This document shows, one piece after another, positions 38,920 through 48,879 of a stretch of DNA of 64,000 bases; within the stretch, counting starts at the first letter, position 1; every line of letters starts with the position of its first letter. This DNA is from an uncultured Psychroflexus sp. Its GTDB lineage: Bacteria > Bacteroidota > Bacteroidia > Flavobacteriales > Flavobacteriaceae. Where the stretch lies: contig CAJXVZ010000001.1 in assembly GCA_913062845.1 (NCBI GenBank), forward strand, positions 92,645 through 156,644, written 5' to 3'. The notes under the pieces were generated by a model. That model did not search any database, was not told the origin of the DNA, and was given only the letters and a program-made list of their open reading frames with translations. A program made the translations under genes and the position numbers.

Positions 38920-38927
38920 TATTTTTG
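38920..38927 (+). promoter_or_regulatory. Candidate -7 box of the rsfS-ftsH operon
   Basis: TATTTTTG matches TAnnTTTG, 26 bases before the TTG start of rsfS. This also helps fix the unusual start codon. Confidence 0.35.
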
Positions 38928-38953
38928 TAACAATCTAAAATTCAGCATAAACA

Positions 38954-39316
38954 TTGACAAAAAGCGGTAATCAACTTATAACATATATTATAGAGGGAAT
39001 TGAAAATGTAAAAGGGGATGATATTCAATTGCTAGACCTTAGAGAAATTGAAAATAATGTATGTGATTACTTTATTATCTGCACGGGGAATTCATCCACA
39101 CAAGTAGATGCAATTGTTAATTCAATCCAGAAACACGTTAGCAAAAATTTGAAAGATAAACCCTGGCATGTTGAAGGTCAAAACGGGTCACAATGGATTT
39201 TAATGGACTATGTAAATATTGTTGTCCATGTTTTCCAAAAGCAGGCCAGAGAATTTTATGATATTGAAGGATTATGGGGTGATGCTAAGATCACAGAAAT
39301 AGAGACAAATTATTAA
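38954..39316 (+). CDS. rsfS: Ribosome silencing factor RsfS
   Basis: Binds the large subunit protein uL14 and blocks subunit joining in starvation. 120 residues. RsfS motifs: DDIQLLDLREIENNVCDYFIICTGNSSTQV and WHVEGQNGSQWILMDYVN. The start is TTG: the only other candidates would lose conserved N-terminal sequence, and an in-frame TAA lies at 38948-38950 just upstream. Followed by ftsH after 20 bases. Confidence 0.94.
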   Translation: MTKSGNQLITYIIEGIENVKGDDIQLLDLREIENNVCDYFIICTGNSSTQVDAIVNSIQKHVSKNLKDKPWHVEGQNGSQWILMDYVNIVVHVFQKQAREFYDIEGLWGDAKITEIETNY

Positions 39317-39336
39317 TATTATTGTAGAAAGGAATA

Positions 39337-41451
39337 ATGGCTAAAAACGCACAAAAAAATACATCACAGAAAAAAGGAGGAAAAAAGCCTGGTCCTAAAA
39401 AACCCGGTTATAATTTATACATAATCATAGGGATTATTGTTTTATTTTTTGGACTTCAGTTCTTTGCCGGCGGCGGTTTCGGAGGCGGAAAGGATATTAG
39501 TGTTGAAAAATTTGAAACTTACCTAAAAGACGGCGATATTAGAAAAGTAGTGCTCATCAAGGGTTCTAATGTGGCTAAGGTTTATTTGACTCCGGAAGCT
39601 AAATCGCAGCCAAGACATAAAGGCACAGGAAATGATAATGTGTTTCCCGGAGCAAATTCACCAGATTACCAATTCGAGTTTGGTACAATGGAGAATTTTG
39701 AAAAGAAAATTGACACCATAAAAGATGAATATAACCTTGAAACTGAAAAGGATTATGAAACGCAGGATACGACCCTTAGTGATATATTAATAACATTGCT
39801 CCCATTTGCGTTGATCATTGGTATATGGATTTTCATCATGAGAAGAATGAGCGGCGGTGGTGGCGCTGGACCTGGTGGTCAGATATTCAATATCGGAAAA
39901 TCCAAGGCTAAATTATTTGATGAGAAAACAGACATTAAAACCTCATTTAAAGACGTGGCCGGATTAGAAGGAGCGAAAGAAGAAGTACAGGAAATTGTAG
40001 ATTTTCTTAAATTTCCTGAAAAATATACAAATCTTGGTGGTAAGATACCAAAAGGTGCACTGTTGGTAGGACCTCCAGGAACAGGTAAAACTTTGCTGGC
40101 CAAAGCTGTTGCCGGAGAAGCAAATGTGCCGTTCTTTTCACTTTCAGGTTCAGATTTTGTTGAAATGTTTGTTGGTGTAGGTGCTTCAAGAGTAAGAGAT
40201 CTGTTCAAACAGGCGAAAGAGAAGTCACCTTCAATCATTTTTATAGATGAAATAGACGCTATAGGCCGATCCAGAGGTAAGAGTAATTTCTCAGGTTCAA
40301 ACGACGAAAGAGAAAACACACTGAATCAACTTTTAACAGAGATGGATGGTTTTGGCGGCAACGCGAATGTGATTGTACTGGCTGCAACAAACCGTGCGGA
40401 TGTCCTTGACAAGGCGCTGATGAGAGCTGGACGTTTTGACAGACAAATTTACGTAGACCTGCCAGACATCAGGGAGAGAAAAGAAATTTTTGAAGTACAC
40501 CTAAGACCTCTTAAAAAGATAGACAGCGCACTTGATACAGACTTCCTGGCAAAGCAAACACCCGGCTTCTCAGGTGCAGATATTGCAAATGTCTGTAATG
40601 AAGCAGCATTGATTGCCGCAAGAAAGGGCAACAAAATGGTTATGAAACAAGACTTTCTTGATGCGGTAGACAGAATCATCGGTGGTCTTGAAAAGAAGAA
40701 CAAAATAATGACCCTGGATGAGAAAAGGGCTATCGCTTATCATGAAGCAGGTCATGCTACCGTGAGCTGGCTATTAGAGCATGCAGCTCCATTGGTTAAA
40801 GTAACCATTGTGCCGAGAGGACAATCTTTGGGTGCAGCCTGGTACTTACCTGAAGAAAGGCTCATTGTAAGAACTGAGCAGATGCTTGATGAAATGTGTG
40901 CTGCGATGGGTGGTCGTGCTGCTGAAAAGATAAAATTTGATAAGATTTCAACAGGTGCACTTAGCGATCTGGAAAAAGTTACAAAGCAGGCTAAAGCTAT
41001 GGTCACCATTTATGGATTAAATGAAAAGGTTGGAAATCTGACCTATTACGATTCTTCAGGACAATCTGAATATAGCTTCCAAAAACCTTACAGTGAAAAA
41101 ACCTCGGAAGTCATCGATAAAGAAATCAAAAATATCATTGAAACCCAATACGAAAGAGCTTTAAAGATTTTGGAAGAAAATTCTGACAAACTGGATGAAC
41201 TTGCCGAATTGCTATTTGAAAAAGAGGTTATCTTTAAGGATGATATGGAGAAAATTTTCGGTAAGAGGCCATTTAAAAAGCCGGAGATGATAAAGCCCCG
41301 ACACAGCAAAAATGGAGAAGAGAAAAAAGCTGACATGAATTTAAATGGCAATGATTCTTCTAAATCCAAAAAATCTGATGAAAAGGCTGAAGAGATGCCA
41401 AATGAAGATAAAGAAGATGAAGCTGTAAGCAATACAAATGATAAAAAATAA
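39337..41451 (+). CDS. ftsH: ATP-dependent zinc metalloprotease FtsH
   Basis: Membrane AAA+ protease. 704 residues. Membrane segments near 24-45 and 150-168; Walker A GPPGTGKT (246-253), Walker [12 protein letters not shown], second region [20 protein letters not shown] and zinc site HEAGH (469-473). A charged C-terminal tail (about 650-704) is rich in K, D and E. It degrades unassembled membrane proteins and regulators. Confidence 0.97.
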   Translation: MAKNAQKNTSQKKGGKKPGPKKPGYNLYIIIGIIVLFFGLQFFAGGGFGGGKDISVEKFETYLKDGDIRKVVLIKGSNVAKVYLTPEAKSQPRHKGTGNDNVFPGANSPDYQFEFGTMENFEKKIDTIKDEYNLETEKDYETQDTTLSDILITLLPFALIIGIWIFIMRRMSGGGGAGPGGQIFNIGKSKAKLFDEKTDIKTSFKDVAGLEGAKEEVQEIVDFLKFPEKYTNLGGKIPKGALLVGPPGTGKTLLAKAVAGEANVPFFSLSGSDFVEMFVGVGASRVRDLFKQAKEKSPSIIFIDEIDAIGRSRGKSNFSGSNDERENTLNQLLTEMDGFGGNANVIVLAATNRADVLDKALMRAGRFDRQIYVDLPDIRERKEIFEVHLRPLKKIDSALDTDFLAKQTPGFSGADIANVCNEAALIAARKGNKMVMKQDFLDAVDRIIGGLEKKNKIMTLDEKRAIAYHEAGHATVSWLLEHAAPLVKVTIVPRGQSLGAAWYLPEERLIVRTEQMLDEMCAAMGGRAAEKIKFDKISTGALSDLEKVTKQAKAMVTIYGLNEKVGNLTYYDSSGQSEYSFQKPYSEKTSEVIDKEIKNIIETQYERALKILEENSDKLDELAELLFEKEVIFKDDMEKIFGKRPFKKPEMIKPRHSKNGEEKKADMNLNGNDSSKSKKSDEKAEEMPNEDKEDEAVSNTNDKK

Positions 41452-41485
41452 ACTTAAACACTGATATTATTTATGACATAAGTTT

Positions 41486-42088
41486 ATGAGCTTATTAAAA
41501 CGTCTACTTGGGATAAAGGATAATAAATCAGAACAGAAAAGTTCTGAAACAAGTAAATTTATGCCAGTAAAAAAGCCTCCGGTAGATGAGTTGTTTATGA
41601 TGAATTTTAAAAAAAACGGAGGCAAGTTTATTTACTGTGAAGACAAGGAAGAATTGCTCAGTAATTTCCAAAATATACTTGAAGAGAATGAATGGACAGG
41701 TCAGGAGTTTTACAGCCATGATATCAACAGAGATAAAACATTCTTAAAAGATTCGGGCGTTACTTTTACCACAGACAAGTCTGCAAATGTTTTAATTGGG
41801 AACTGTGAATATCTTATTGCCAATAATGGCGCTCTCCTGGTTTGCTCTAACCAAATTGGTGAAGGTAAGTTAGCTGATTTACCACACAATTTTATCATTT
41901 ATGCAACCACAAGTCAGCTTTTGGAAAGCCTTGGTGAAGGGCTACAGCTCATAAAAAAGAAATATAATACCAAAATACCTGCAAGCATAACCACACTAAA
42001 AACTTTTGAAGAAAAGTCCGATTCTGACTTTCTGAGTTATGGTAGCACACAAAAAAACTTATATTTGTTGCTCTTAGAAGATTTATAA
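41486..42088 (+). CDS. LUD-domain protein (LutC-like)
   Basis: 200 residues. N-terminal extension about 40 residues, then a LUD domain with VLIGNCEYLIANNGALLVCSN and LPHNFIIYATTSQLLESLGEG. LutC acts in lactate utilisation with LutA and LutB, but those are absent here; isolated LUD proteins beside ftsH are common in flavobacteria. Specific function not known. Confidence 0.85.
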   Translation: MSLLKRLLGIKDNKSEQKSSETSKFMPVKKPPVDELFMMNFKKNGGKFIYCEDKEELLSNFQNILEENEWTGQEFYSHDINRDKTFLKDSGVTFTTDKSANVLIGNCEYLIANNGALLVCSNQIGEGKLADLPHNFIIYATTSQLLESLGEGLQLIKKKYNTKIPASITTLKTFEEKSDSDFLSYGSTQKNLYLLLLEDL

Positions 42089-42092
42089 CTTC

Positions 42093-42896
42093 ATGAATGA
42101 GCTCTTAACAAGAATTATTTCAGGAATTGTATATGCCTTAGCTATATTTTTAGCATTATGGTACGGACAATTACCAACAGTTATATTATTTGCCCTATTA
42201 GGTCTTGTTTGTTTGTACGAATTACAGAAATTACTGGACTTTAAGAATTATCTTTCTTATTTTATTTATCCCATAGCATTAGTATACTTTAACTATTTTA
42301 ATGGTCATGACATGATTGTCTTTGGCTTTATAATGATCTGTCTTTTTGTGAAACTTTTACTATTAAGAGATTTGTTTTCTTTAAAAGGCAGAAATGCATT
42401 TAAACAGAAGAAGCATATCATAACATTATTGTTTATCGTACCTTCAATGATTTTCCTGACCCTCATACCGAAATTGTATCCGGATTATGATACACACATT
42501 TTGCTCTATGTATTTATTCTGATGTGGGTAAACGACTCTTTTGCTTTTTTGTACGGAAAAAATTTTGGCAAACAAAAACTATTTGAAAAAATATCTCCCA
42601 AGAAGACTGTAGAAGGCTTCTTGGCAGGATTTATATGCACTATCATTGCTGGCGTCATAATAAGTTTTTTTCATGATAATTTAAGTATATATAATTGGAT
42701 TATCATTGGCGTAATATCGTCTGTCTTCGGTACTTTAGGTGATTTGGTTCAATCAAAATTCAAAAGAAAAGCACTTGTAAAAGACAGTGGGAATATTCTT
42801 CCCGGGCATGGTGGCGTTTTCGATCGTATGGATAGTATCATATTTTCAAGTACATTTGTATTTGGATTTTTATTTTTAATCAACCATGTTTCATAG
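42093..42896 (+). CDS. cdsA: Phosphatidate cytidylyltransferase
   Basis: Makes CDP-diacylglycerol for phospholipid synthesis. 267 residues, multiple hydrophobic helices. The CDS signature is complete: KISPKKTVEGFLAG and, near the end, SKFKRKALVKDSGNILPGHG with GVFDRMDS. Four bases after the LUD gene and overlapping psd by 11 bases. Confidence 0.96.
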   Translation: MNELLTRIISGIVYALAIFLALWYGQLPTVILFALLGLVCLYELQKLLDFKNYLSYFIYPIALVYFNYFNGHDMIVFGFIMICLFVKLLLLRDLFSLKGRNAFKQKKHIITLLFIVPSMIFLTLIPKLYPDYDTHILLYVFILMWVNDSFAFLYGKNFGKQKLFEKISPKKTVEGFLAGFICTIIAGVIISFFHDNLSIYNWIIIGVISSVFGTLGDLVQSKFKRKALVKDSGNILPGHGGVFDRMDSIIFSSTFVFGFLFLINHVS

Positions 42897-43539
42897 AGAA
42901 GGCCAACAAATTTTACTCATTGCAATCATTTTACTGATAGGAATCAACCTTTTCAGTGTAAATTTTATACAAGATCAGGTAGTACAATACATCATCTTCG
43001 GTGTGACTTTAGTCATGTTTCTGCTTGTCGCACAATTTTTCAGGAATCCAAAACGAAATTTTAAAAGAGACCCAAATATTGCATTTTCTCCAGTAGACGG
43101 AAAAGTAGTAGTGATTGAAAAAGTATTAGAGAATGAAATTCTGAAAAAAGAATGTTACCAAATTTCGGTTTTCATGTCTCCAATCAATGTCCATGTGACC
43201 AGATATCCTCTCAGTGGTGAAATTTATTATAGCAAGTACCACAAAGGAAAATACCTCGTCGCCTGGCATCCGAAATCAAGTGAAGAAAATGAAAGAACCA
43301 CAGTAGCTCTAAAAACAGAAAAGTTTGGAAATATCGCCTATCGACAGATAGCCGGAGCCGTAGCCAGGAGAATTGTAAATTACGCCCAGGAAAATGATAA
43401 AGCCATACAATGCGCTGATTCCGGGTTTATAAAATTTGGTTCACGAGTAGATATTTTCTTACCACTTGAGGCAAAAATCGAGGTTGAAGTAAACGAAGTT
43501 GTCAAAGGTGGTTTGAGTGCAATTGCTTCAATGGAATAA
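42886..43539 (+). CDS. psd: Phosphatidylserine decarboxylase, short form
   Basis: Produces phosphatidylethanolamine. 217 residues, as in short Bacteroidota/Archaea-type enzymes. Two N-terminal hydrophobic segments (about 6-50). The autocleavage site that makes the pyruvoyl group is the GS in CADSGFIKFGSRVDIFLP (about G185-S186). Overlaps cdsA by 11 bases. Confidence 0.94.
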   Translation: MFHREGQQILLIAIILLIGINLFSVNFIQDQVVQYIIFGVTLVMFLLVAQFFRNPKRNFKRDPNIAFSPVDGKVVVIEKVLENEILKKECYQISVFMSPINVHVTRYPLSGEIYYSKYHKGKYLVAWHPKSSEENERTTVALKTEKFGNIAYRQIAGAVARRIVNYAQENDKAIQCADSGFIKFGSRVDIFLPLEAKIEVEVNEVVKGGLSAIASME

Positions 43540-43540
43540 A

Positions 43541-43849
43541 ATGGACCTCAACTCGCTATCAGAAGAACAATTAGATCTGGCTTTTAAAAAAGCTTATGAT
43601 GCCGTGAGTAAAACCGAATACAAATTTAAGCAGGATACACTTTTATACTTTTATGCTTATTACAAAAACACCTCTAAAGAATTCAATATAGACATTAACC
43701 AGACTGCAAATAATGGAGAACAATTGGTGAATGCCTTCAAAATGAATGCCCTATTTCAGGTGAGACATCTTAATGAAAGACAAAGCAAGATCAAATATAT
43801 TGAATTGGCCGTAAAACATATTGGTGATGATTTTTTAAAGCCATTTTAA
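43541..43849 (+). CDS. Acyl-CoA-binding protein
   Basis: 102 residues from the ATG at 43541 (MDLNSLSEEQLDLAFKKAYD), since the upstream start at 43517 would overlap psd. Resembles the four-helix ACBP family: TLLYFYAYYKNTSKEF corresponds to the usual YxLYKQAT helix. It binds long-chain acyl-CoA; placed after cdsA-psd it fits lipid supply. Stop overlaps the next start by 1 base. Confidence 0.85.
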   Translation: MDLNSLSEEQLDLAFKKAYDAVSKTEYKFKQDTLLYFYAYYKNTSKEFNIDINQTANNGEQLVNAFKMNALFQVRHLNERQSKIKYIELAVKHIGDDFLKPF

Positions 43850-44424
43850 TGAAAATTGTATTTGCAACACATAACCAAAATAAACTTAAGGAACTTCAGC
43901 AAATTATACCTGAGCACATAGAACTGGTGTCACTAACTGATATTGGCTGTGATGAAGAAATTGTTGAAGATGGAAAAACCATTGAAGAAAATGCAGCCAT
44001 AAAGGCCAGATATGTTTACGAAAAATACGGCCTGGTTTGCTTTGCCGATGATACCGGACTTTGTGTTGATGCTCTCAATGGTGAACCTGGTGTGCTTTCG
44101 GCCCGCTATGCAGGTCCTCAAAAAAATGCAAATGACAATACTCAGAAATTGCTGAACAAATTGAAAGACAAATCTTCGAGAAGTGCTTTTTTTAAAACAG
44201 TTATTGTGTACAAGTCTAAGACTACTGAGAAGTACTTCACCGGAATTTGCAAAGGTGAAATTCTGAAAGCGCCAAGTGGAAGCAAGGGCTTTGGCTATGA
44301 TCCTGTATTCAGACCATTGAATTACGAGCATAGTTTTGCAGAAATGTCATCAACTAAAAAAAACAAAATTAGCCATCGCGGACTGGCAACTCAAAAATTA
44401 CTTCAGTTCTTAAAAGGACTATGA
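43849..44424 (+). CDS. rdgB: XTP/dITP pyrophosphatase (RdgB/HAM1)
   Basis: Removes non-canonical purine nucleotides such as dITP. 191 residues. Motifs FATHNQNKLKEL (4-15), CFADDTGLCVDALNGEPGVLSARYAG and SGSKGFGYDPVF, and SHRGLA near the end, are all typical. Ends the psd-ACBP-rdgB run. Confidence 0.96.
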   Translation: MKIVFATHNQNKLKELQQIIPEHIELVSLTDIGCDEEIVEDGKTIEENAAIKARYVYEKYGLVCFADDTGLCVDALNGEPGVLSARYAGPQKNANDNTQKLLNKLKDKSSRSAFFKTVIVYKSKTTEKYFTGICKGEILKAPSGSKGFGYDPVFRPLNYEHSFAEMSSTKKNKISHRGLATQKLLQFLKGL

Positions 44425-44742
44425 GGTTCGAAGTGTATAGTATATAGTACTTAGTAAGTAGTTTTTAGTAAGTATTAGTTGCAAGCTATAACCTTCGGCG
44501 CATTTATTACTAAGTAATAACAAGTAAAGAAAATTAGATTTCCTGAGCAGATGATAGATTTTCAAGAGCTAAAAAGCTACCCTCTAATACTATCCACTTC
44601 TCATTACTAGCTACCCGCTACAAGCTACAGACTAAAAGCTCAAGCTAAACTTAAAATTATTTAATCCATAACAAAACATTAAATAAGATTAAACAATTTA
44701 TATTTTTCGTAATTTTACGCTGAAATTTTAAAATATAAATTA
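44425..44742. other. Non-coding stretch before the thiolase gene
   Basis: About 318 bases, no gene seen. The first part is a run of short imperfect AGTA/AGTAAGTA-type repeats, and the later part holds alternating GCTAC/AAGCTA units near 44610-44650. No terminator or clean promoter was identified. Confidence 0.5.
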
Positions 44743-45915
44743 ATGAGAGATGTTGTCATCGTAAGTGCTGCAAGAACACCGATAGGCAGTTTTTTAGGCA
44801 CTTTATCAAATATACCAGCTACTAAATTAGGTTCAATAGCCATAAAAGGTGCTTTAGAAAAGATCAATCTTGATCCTTCCATGGTACAAGAAGTTTTAAT
44901 GGGTAATGTCGTTCAAGCGAATCTGGGCCAGGCTCCTGCTCGTCAGGCTGCACTTGGTGCTGGCATTCCGGATACAGTGCCTTGCACTACAGTCAATAAA
45001 GTTTGCTCAAGCGGAATGAAAGCGGTTATGCAGGCGACGCAGGCCATTGCCCTTGGCGATCATGACATTGTAGTTGCCGGTGGCATGGAGAATATGAGTC
45101 AAATACCACATTATGTACATATGAGAAATGGTCAGAAATTTGGCCCGACTCAACTAGTTGATGGCATACAAAGAGATGGACTGGTCGATGCCTACAACCA
45201 ACAGGCCATGGGTGTTTGTGCAGACAAATGCGCTACTGACCACAATATTTCCAGAGAAGAGCAAGATAATTTTGCCGTACAATCCTACAAACGATCTGCA
45301 GAAGCATGGAAATCCGGAAGGTTCAAAGACGAAGTTGTCCCGGTTGAGGTACCACAAAGACGAGGAGAACCTTTAATATTTAGTGAAGACGAAGAGTTTA
45401 AAAATATAAAATTCGAAAAAGTAGGTAGTTTGAGACCTGCTTTTTCAAAAGAAGGTACTGCAACGGCAGCAAATTCTTCAACCATCAATGATGGTGCAGG
45501 CGCTGTGATTTTAATGAGCAAAGAAAAAGCCAGTCAATTAGGTTTAGAACCCTTGGCAACCATAAGAAGCTATGCAGATGCTGCGCAAAAACCCGAAAAC
45601 TTTACAACTGCTCCGGCCAAAGCGCTTCCTTTAGCGCTTAAAAAAGCAAAACTTGACATTAAAGACATCAATTACTTTGAATTTAATGAGGCCTTTTCAG
45701 TCGTTGGCCTGGCTAATATGAAAATACTGGGTCTTTCAGATCAGAATGTTAATGTGAATGGCGGAGCCGTTTCAATTGGTCATCCTCTGGGTTGCTCAGG
45801 CGTTAGAATTATTATAACTTTACTGCATGTTTTAAAACAAAACAATGCCAAGTATGGTGCAGCGGCTATCTGCAATGGTGGCGGCGGAGCATCAGCTATG
45901 GTATTTGAACGCTAA
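44743..45915 (+). CDS. Acetyl-CoA C-acetyltransferase (thiolase)
   Basis: Condenses or splits acetoacetyl-CoA. 390 residues. The nucleophile C88 is in VNKVCSSGMKAV; FNEAFSV and SIGHPLGCSGVRI, whose cysteine is the second catalytic residue, and final CNGGGGASAMV are all present. It could serve ketone-body, branched-chain or biosynthetic routes; context gives no more detail. Confidence 0.95.
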   Translation: MRDVVIVSAARTPIGSFLGTLSNIPATKLGSIAIKGALEKINLDPSMVQEVLMGNVVQANLGQAPARQAALGAGIPDTVPCTTVNKVCSSGMKAVMQATQAIALGDHDIVVAGGMENMSQIPHYVHMRNGQKFGPTQLVDGIQRDGLVDAYNQQAMGVCADKCATDHNISREEQDNFAVQSYKRSAEAWKSGRFKDEVVPVEVPQRRGEPLIFSEDEEFKNIKFEKVGSLRPAFSKEGTATAANSSTINDGAGAVILMSKEKASQLGLEPLATIRSYADAAQKPENFTTAPAKALPLALKKAKLDIKDINYFEFNEAFSVVGLANMKILGLSDQNVNVNGGAVSIGHPLGCSGVRIIITLLHVLKQNNAKYGAAAICNGGGGASAMVFER

Positions 45916-45932
45916 TAAATTCAATATAATAA

Positions 45933-46685
45933 ATGACATACGGTTGTTGCCATCTCAGTCTTGTGCCAGTAAGAGAAAATGCCAGTGATAAGTCTGAGAT
46001 GGTCAGTCAGCTATTGTTTGGTGAAATCTTTGAAATACTAGAAACCAAACCAAAGTGGGTGAAAATAAAAATGGCCTTTGATGGTTATACCGGATGGATT
46101 GACGCCAAACAGTATTTGGCTATTGATGAAGAAATATTCAATAGATTTAATGAACAATTACTTCATTGTACTACGGATTTAGTTGAATATGTTCAGGATA
46201 CAGCTGGACATCTTTTACCTATTGTAATTGGGTCTTCCGCTGAAGGCATGAAACTTATGAACTTTAACACGGACGCTGTTCACAATAACGGCGAAGTGAA
46301 AAGGGAAAAGATTGTTTCTACCGCCCTACTCTACTTAAATGCGCCATACTTATGGGGTGGCAGAAGTCCATTTGGCATAGATTGCAGTGGACTTACTCAA
46401 ATGGTCTACAAAATCTGTGGCATAAAATTAATGAGAGATGCCTCTCAACAGGCTCAACAGGGCGAAAATCTAAGTTTCATAGAAGAAGCACAGCCGGGCG
46501 ATTTAGCATTCTTTGATAATTCAGATGGAGAGATCATTCACGTAGGAATTATCATGAAAAACAATTACATCATACATGCACATGGAAAAGTAAGAATAGA
46601 CCGCTTAGACCACACGGGAATTTTTAATAATGAAATAAAAAACTACAGTCACCAGTTAAGGGTTATCAAGCATATTTCAGAATGA
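45933..46685 (+). CDS. NlpC/P60 cysteine peptidase with SH3-like domains
   Basis: 250 residues with no signal peptide recognised. Residues 1-110 hold bacterial SH3-like segments (LVPVRENASDKSEMVSQLLF), then an NlpC/P60 domain: catalytic C in FGIDCSGLTQMVY (about 150) and H in HVGIIM. Related enzymes cleave cell-wall peptides or gamma-D-Glu-diaminopimelate links. Convergent with rnz, overlapping by 9 bases. Confidence 0.9.
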   Translation: MTYGCCHLSLVPVRENASDKSEMVSQLLFGEIFEILETKPKWVKIKMAFDGYTGWIDAKQYLAIDEEIFNRFNEQLLHCTTDLVEYVQDTAGHLLPIVIGSSAEGMKLMNFNTDAVHNNGEVKREKIVSTALLYLNAPYLWGGRSPFGIDCSGLTQMVYKICGIKLMRDASQQAQQGENLSFIEEAQPGDLAFFDNSDGEIIHVGIIMKNNYIIHAHGKVRIDRLDHTGIFNNEIKNYSHQLRVIKHISE

Positions 46686-47594
46686 AAATACCTCTCCGGT
46701 TTTCGCCAGCAGGACGTTATCAAAAACATTTTTAGCTTCTTCTCTAAACATTTCCAAATTCTTATATCTGGCCGAATAATGGCCTAATATCAAATGCCCT
46801 ACTTCTGCTTTTGCAGCAATGATTCCCGCCTGCTTTGCGGTTGAATGTTTTGTTTTTGCACATAAATCTTCATTGATCTCCAAAAAGGTAGATTCATGAT
46901 ATAAAGCTGTTGCACCTTTTATAATCGGAACGATATCAGGTTTAAAGGCTGTATCACTGCAAAAGGCATAGGATTTTGTTGGCTCCGGAGGAAAAGTCAG
47001 TTTGCTGTTTGGTATGATCTCACCATTTTCGAGAACAATATCTTCTCCTTTGACAATTTTTTTATAATACACCTTATCTATTGGATATTTTTCAACTTCT
47101 TCAATATTTAGCTTTCTGTCTCCAGGCTTTTCTGTGATTAAAAATCCATTAGTATAAACACGGTGATCCAGAGGTATTGTTTTCACACTAAACTTGTCGT
47201 GGTCAATGATCTGAATAGGTTCTGTACTATTGAGTTCATTCACTTCAAGCGGATAAGTCAAAAATGACTTAGAATATTTTAATTGAATGTCAATAATCTC
47301 TTTTGCGCCTACAGGAGCATAAATCTTCAGTGTATTTTTACGATTTAAAAGACTTAGTGTTGATAAAAAGCCTATTAACCCATAAAAATGATCACCGTGC
47401 AGATGAGAGATCAGGATATGCTTTATCTGATTAAATTTAATGCTGTTTTGTCTTAATCTGATTTGTGTACCTTCACCACAATCTACCAAAATAAGCTGTC
47501 CTCTGACTTCAACAACCTGAGCAGTGGGAAAGGCGTTGTTTTTGGGCGTTGCAGAATGACAACCTAAAATGGTTATTTTCAAGGGTGAACTCAT
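46677..47594 (-). CDS. rnz: Ribonuclease Z
   Basis: Processes tRNA 3' ends. 305 residues, with the metallo-beta-lactamase motif HLHGDH inside LISHLHGDHFYGL (about 62-67), the later catalytic histidines in YAFCSDTAF and LILGHYSARY. Length and motifs match short-form bacterial RNase Z. Last gene of the pyrR-pyrB-small-rnz run. Confidence 0.95.
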   Translation of the reverse strand: MSSPLKITILGCHSATPKNNAFPTAQVVEVRGQLILVDCGEGTQIRLRQNSIKFNQIKHILISHLHGDHFYGLIGFLSTLSLLNRKNTLKIYAPVGAKEIIDIQLKYSKSFLTYPLEVNELNSTEPIQIIDHDKFSVKTIPLDHRVYTNGFLITEKPGDRKLNIEEVEKYPIDKVYYKKIVKGEDIVLENGEIIPNSKLTFPPEPTKSYAFCSDTAFKPDIVPIIKGATALYHESTFLEINEDLCAKTKHSTAKQAGIIAAKAEVGHLILGHYSARYKNLEMFREEAKNVFDNVLLAKTGEVFSF

Positions 47595-47927
47595 CTAAAA
47601 TCCTAAATCTCGCTCTATTTCTTCCATCTGTATCATATCCTCTGCTTCCTGTAGAGTTGGGACAACTCTTAGCTCTTCGGGGACGTCATCTATCGCTATA
47701 GTGTCGTTTATAATGATAAAGGATTTATTGTTCATATAGTGTTCTAAAGACGGCTTAAGAAAGCTAAGAAGTTCATCCAGTTTTAACTCACCGTATTTTT
47801 GCAGATCAATTATCAAATTTTCATTTTCAAACTTCTTAAGCAAACTCTGTATAAATGCTGCAAAATCTTTTGGACTGTCTTTTTCATCTTTTAAGATCAG
47901 ACAGTTATCTTTTTTAATACTTTCCAT
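47595..47927 (-). CDS. Small conserved protein of the pyrB-rnz gene cluster, STAS-like
   Basis: 110 residues, directly before rnz (stop and start abut) and 13 bases after pyrB. The alternation of strands and helices (ENLIIDLQKYGELKLDELLS, SFIIINDT) recalls a STAS fold, but without a clear phosphorylation serine motif. I do not recognise a specific function. Its link with rnz seems conserved in flavobacteria. Confidence 0.7.
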   Translation of the reverse strand: MESIKKDNCLILKDEKDSPKDFAAFIQSLLKKFENENLIIDLQKYGELKLDELLSFLKPSLEHYMNNKSFIIINDTIAIDDVPEELRVVPTLQEAEDMIQMEEIERDLGF

Positions 47928-47940
47928 GTTAAGGCAATTT

Positions 47941-48879
47941 TTAATTCTTGTAATGTTTCATTTTAGAAGCCAGAAGGTATAAAACAGCCATCCTTATCGC
48001 CACACCATTTTCTACCTGGTGAAGTATGATTGAATGATTTGAATCTGCTACATCACTTGAAATTTCAACCCCTCTGTTGATTGGTCCCGGATGCATAATG
48101 ACAATTTCCTTACTCAATTGATTCAACTTCTCTTTATCCAATCCATATTGCGCAACATACTCACGTGTTGAAGGAAAATATCTCGTAGACATTCTTTCAT
48201 TTTGCACCCTTAGCATATTAGCAACATCACACCACTCCAGCGCCTTTTTCAGATCAAATTCAACTTCAACGCCCAGACTTCTGATATGCTTTGGCATCAG
48301 GGTGTTTGGTCCGCAAACTTTAACCTTTGCGCCCAACTTCTGCAAACAAAAAATATTACTCAAAGCCACTCGGGAATGGAGAATATCACCGACAATTACA
48401 ATGTTTTTGCCTTTAACATCGCCTAATTTCTCGCGAATAGAATAGGCATCAAGCAAAGCCTGAGTCGGATGTTCATGAGCACCATCTCCGGCATTAACGA
48501 TTGAAGCATTCACATGTTTTGAAAGAAAAACGCCTGCCCCGGGATTCGGGTGTCTCATCACTACCATGTCGACCTTCATGGCCAGAATATTGTTGACAGT
48601 ATCAATCAGTGTTTCTCCTTTTTTAACCGATGAAGATGCAGCAGAAAAATTGACAACATCAGCACTAAGGCGTTTCTCAGCCAGTTCGAAAGATAATCTG
48701 GTTCTTGTGCTGTTTTCAAAAAAAAGATTTGCTATTGTCACATCTCTCAGCGAAGGTACTTTTTTTATAGGGCGGTTAATGACCTCTTTGAAATGGTCGG
48801 CTGTTTCGAAAATAAGCTGAATATCATCTTTGGAAATGTTTTTTATACCTAGTAAATGATTTGTACCTAGTTCACCCAT
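47941..48879 (-). CDS. pyrB: Aspartate carbamoyltransferase catalytic subunit
   Basis: First committed step of pyrimidine synthesis. 312 residues. Carbamoyl-phosphate-binding FENSTRTRLSFE (about 54-65) and the later HPGPINRGVEI are typical. No regulatory subunit (pyrI) is seen next to it. The start overlaps the pyrR end by 8 bases, implying joint translation. Confidence 0.96.
   Translation of the reverse strand: MGELGTNHLLGIKNISKDDIQLIFETADHFKEVINRPIKKVPSLRDVTIANLFFENSTRTRLSFELAEKRLSADVVNFSAASSSVKKGETLIDTVNNILAMKVDMVVMRHPNPGAGVFLSKHVNASIVNAGDGAHEHPTQALLDAYSIREKLGDVKGKNIVIVGDILHSRVALSNIFCLQKLGAKVKVCGPNTLMPKHIRSLGVEVEFDLKKALEWCDVANMLRVQNERMSTRYFPSTREYVAQYGLDKEKLNQLSKEIVIMHPGPINRGVEISSDVADSNHSIILHQVENGVAIRMAVLYLLASKMKHYKN

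Noticed and set aside
44425-44742. Possible CRISPR-like array of short repeats
   Set aside because: The AGTA and GCTAC units are short, irregular and without spacers of equal size.
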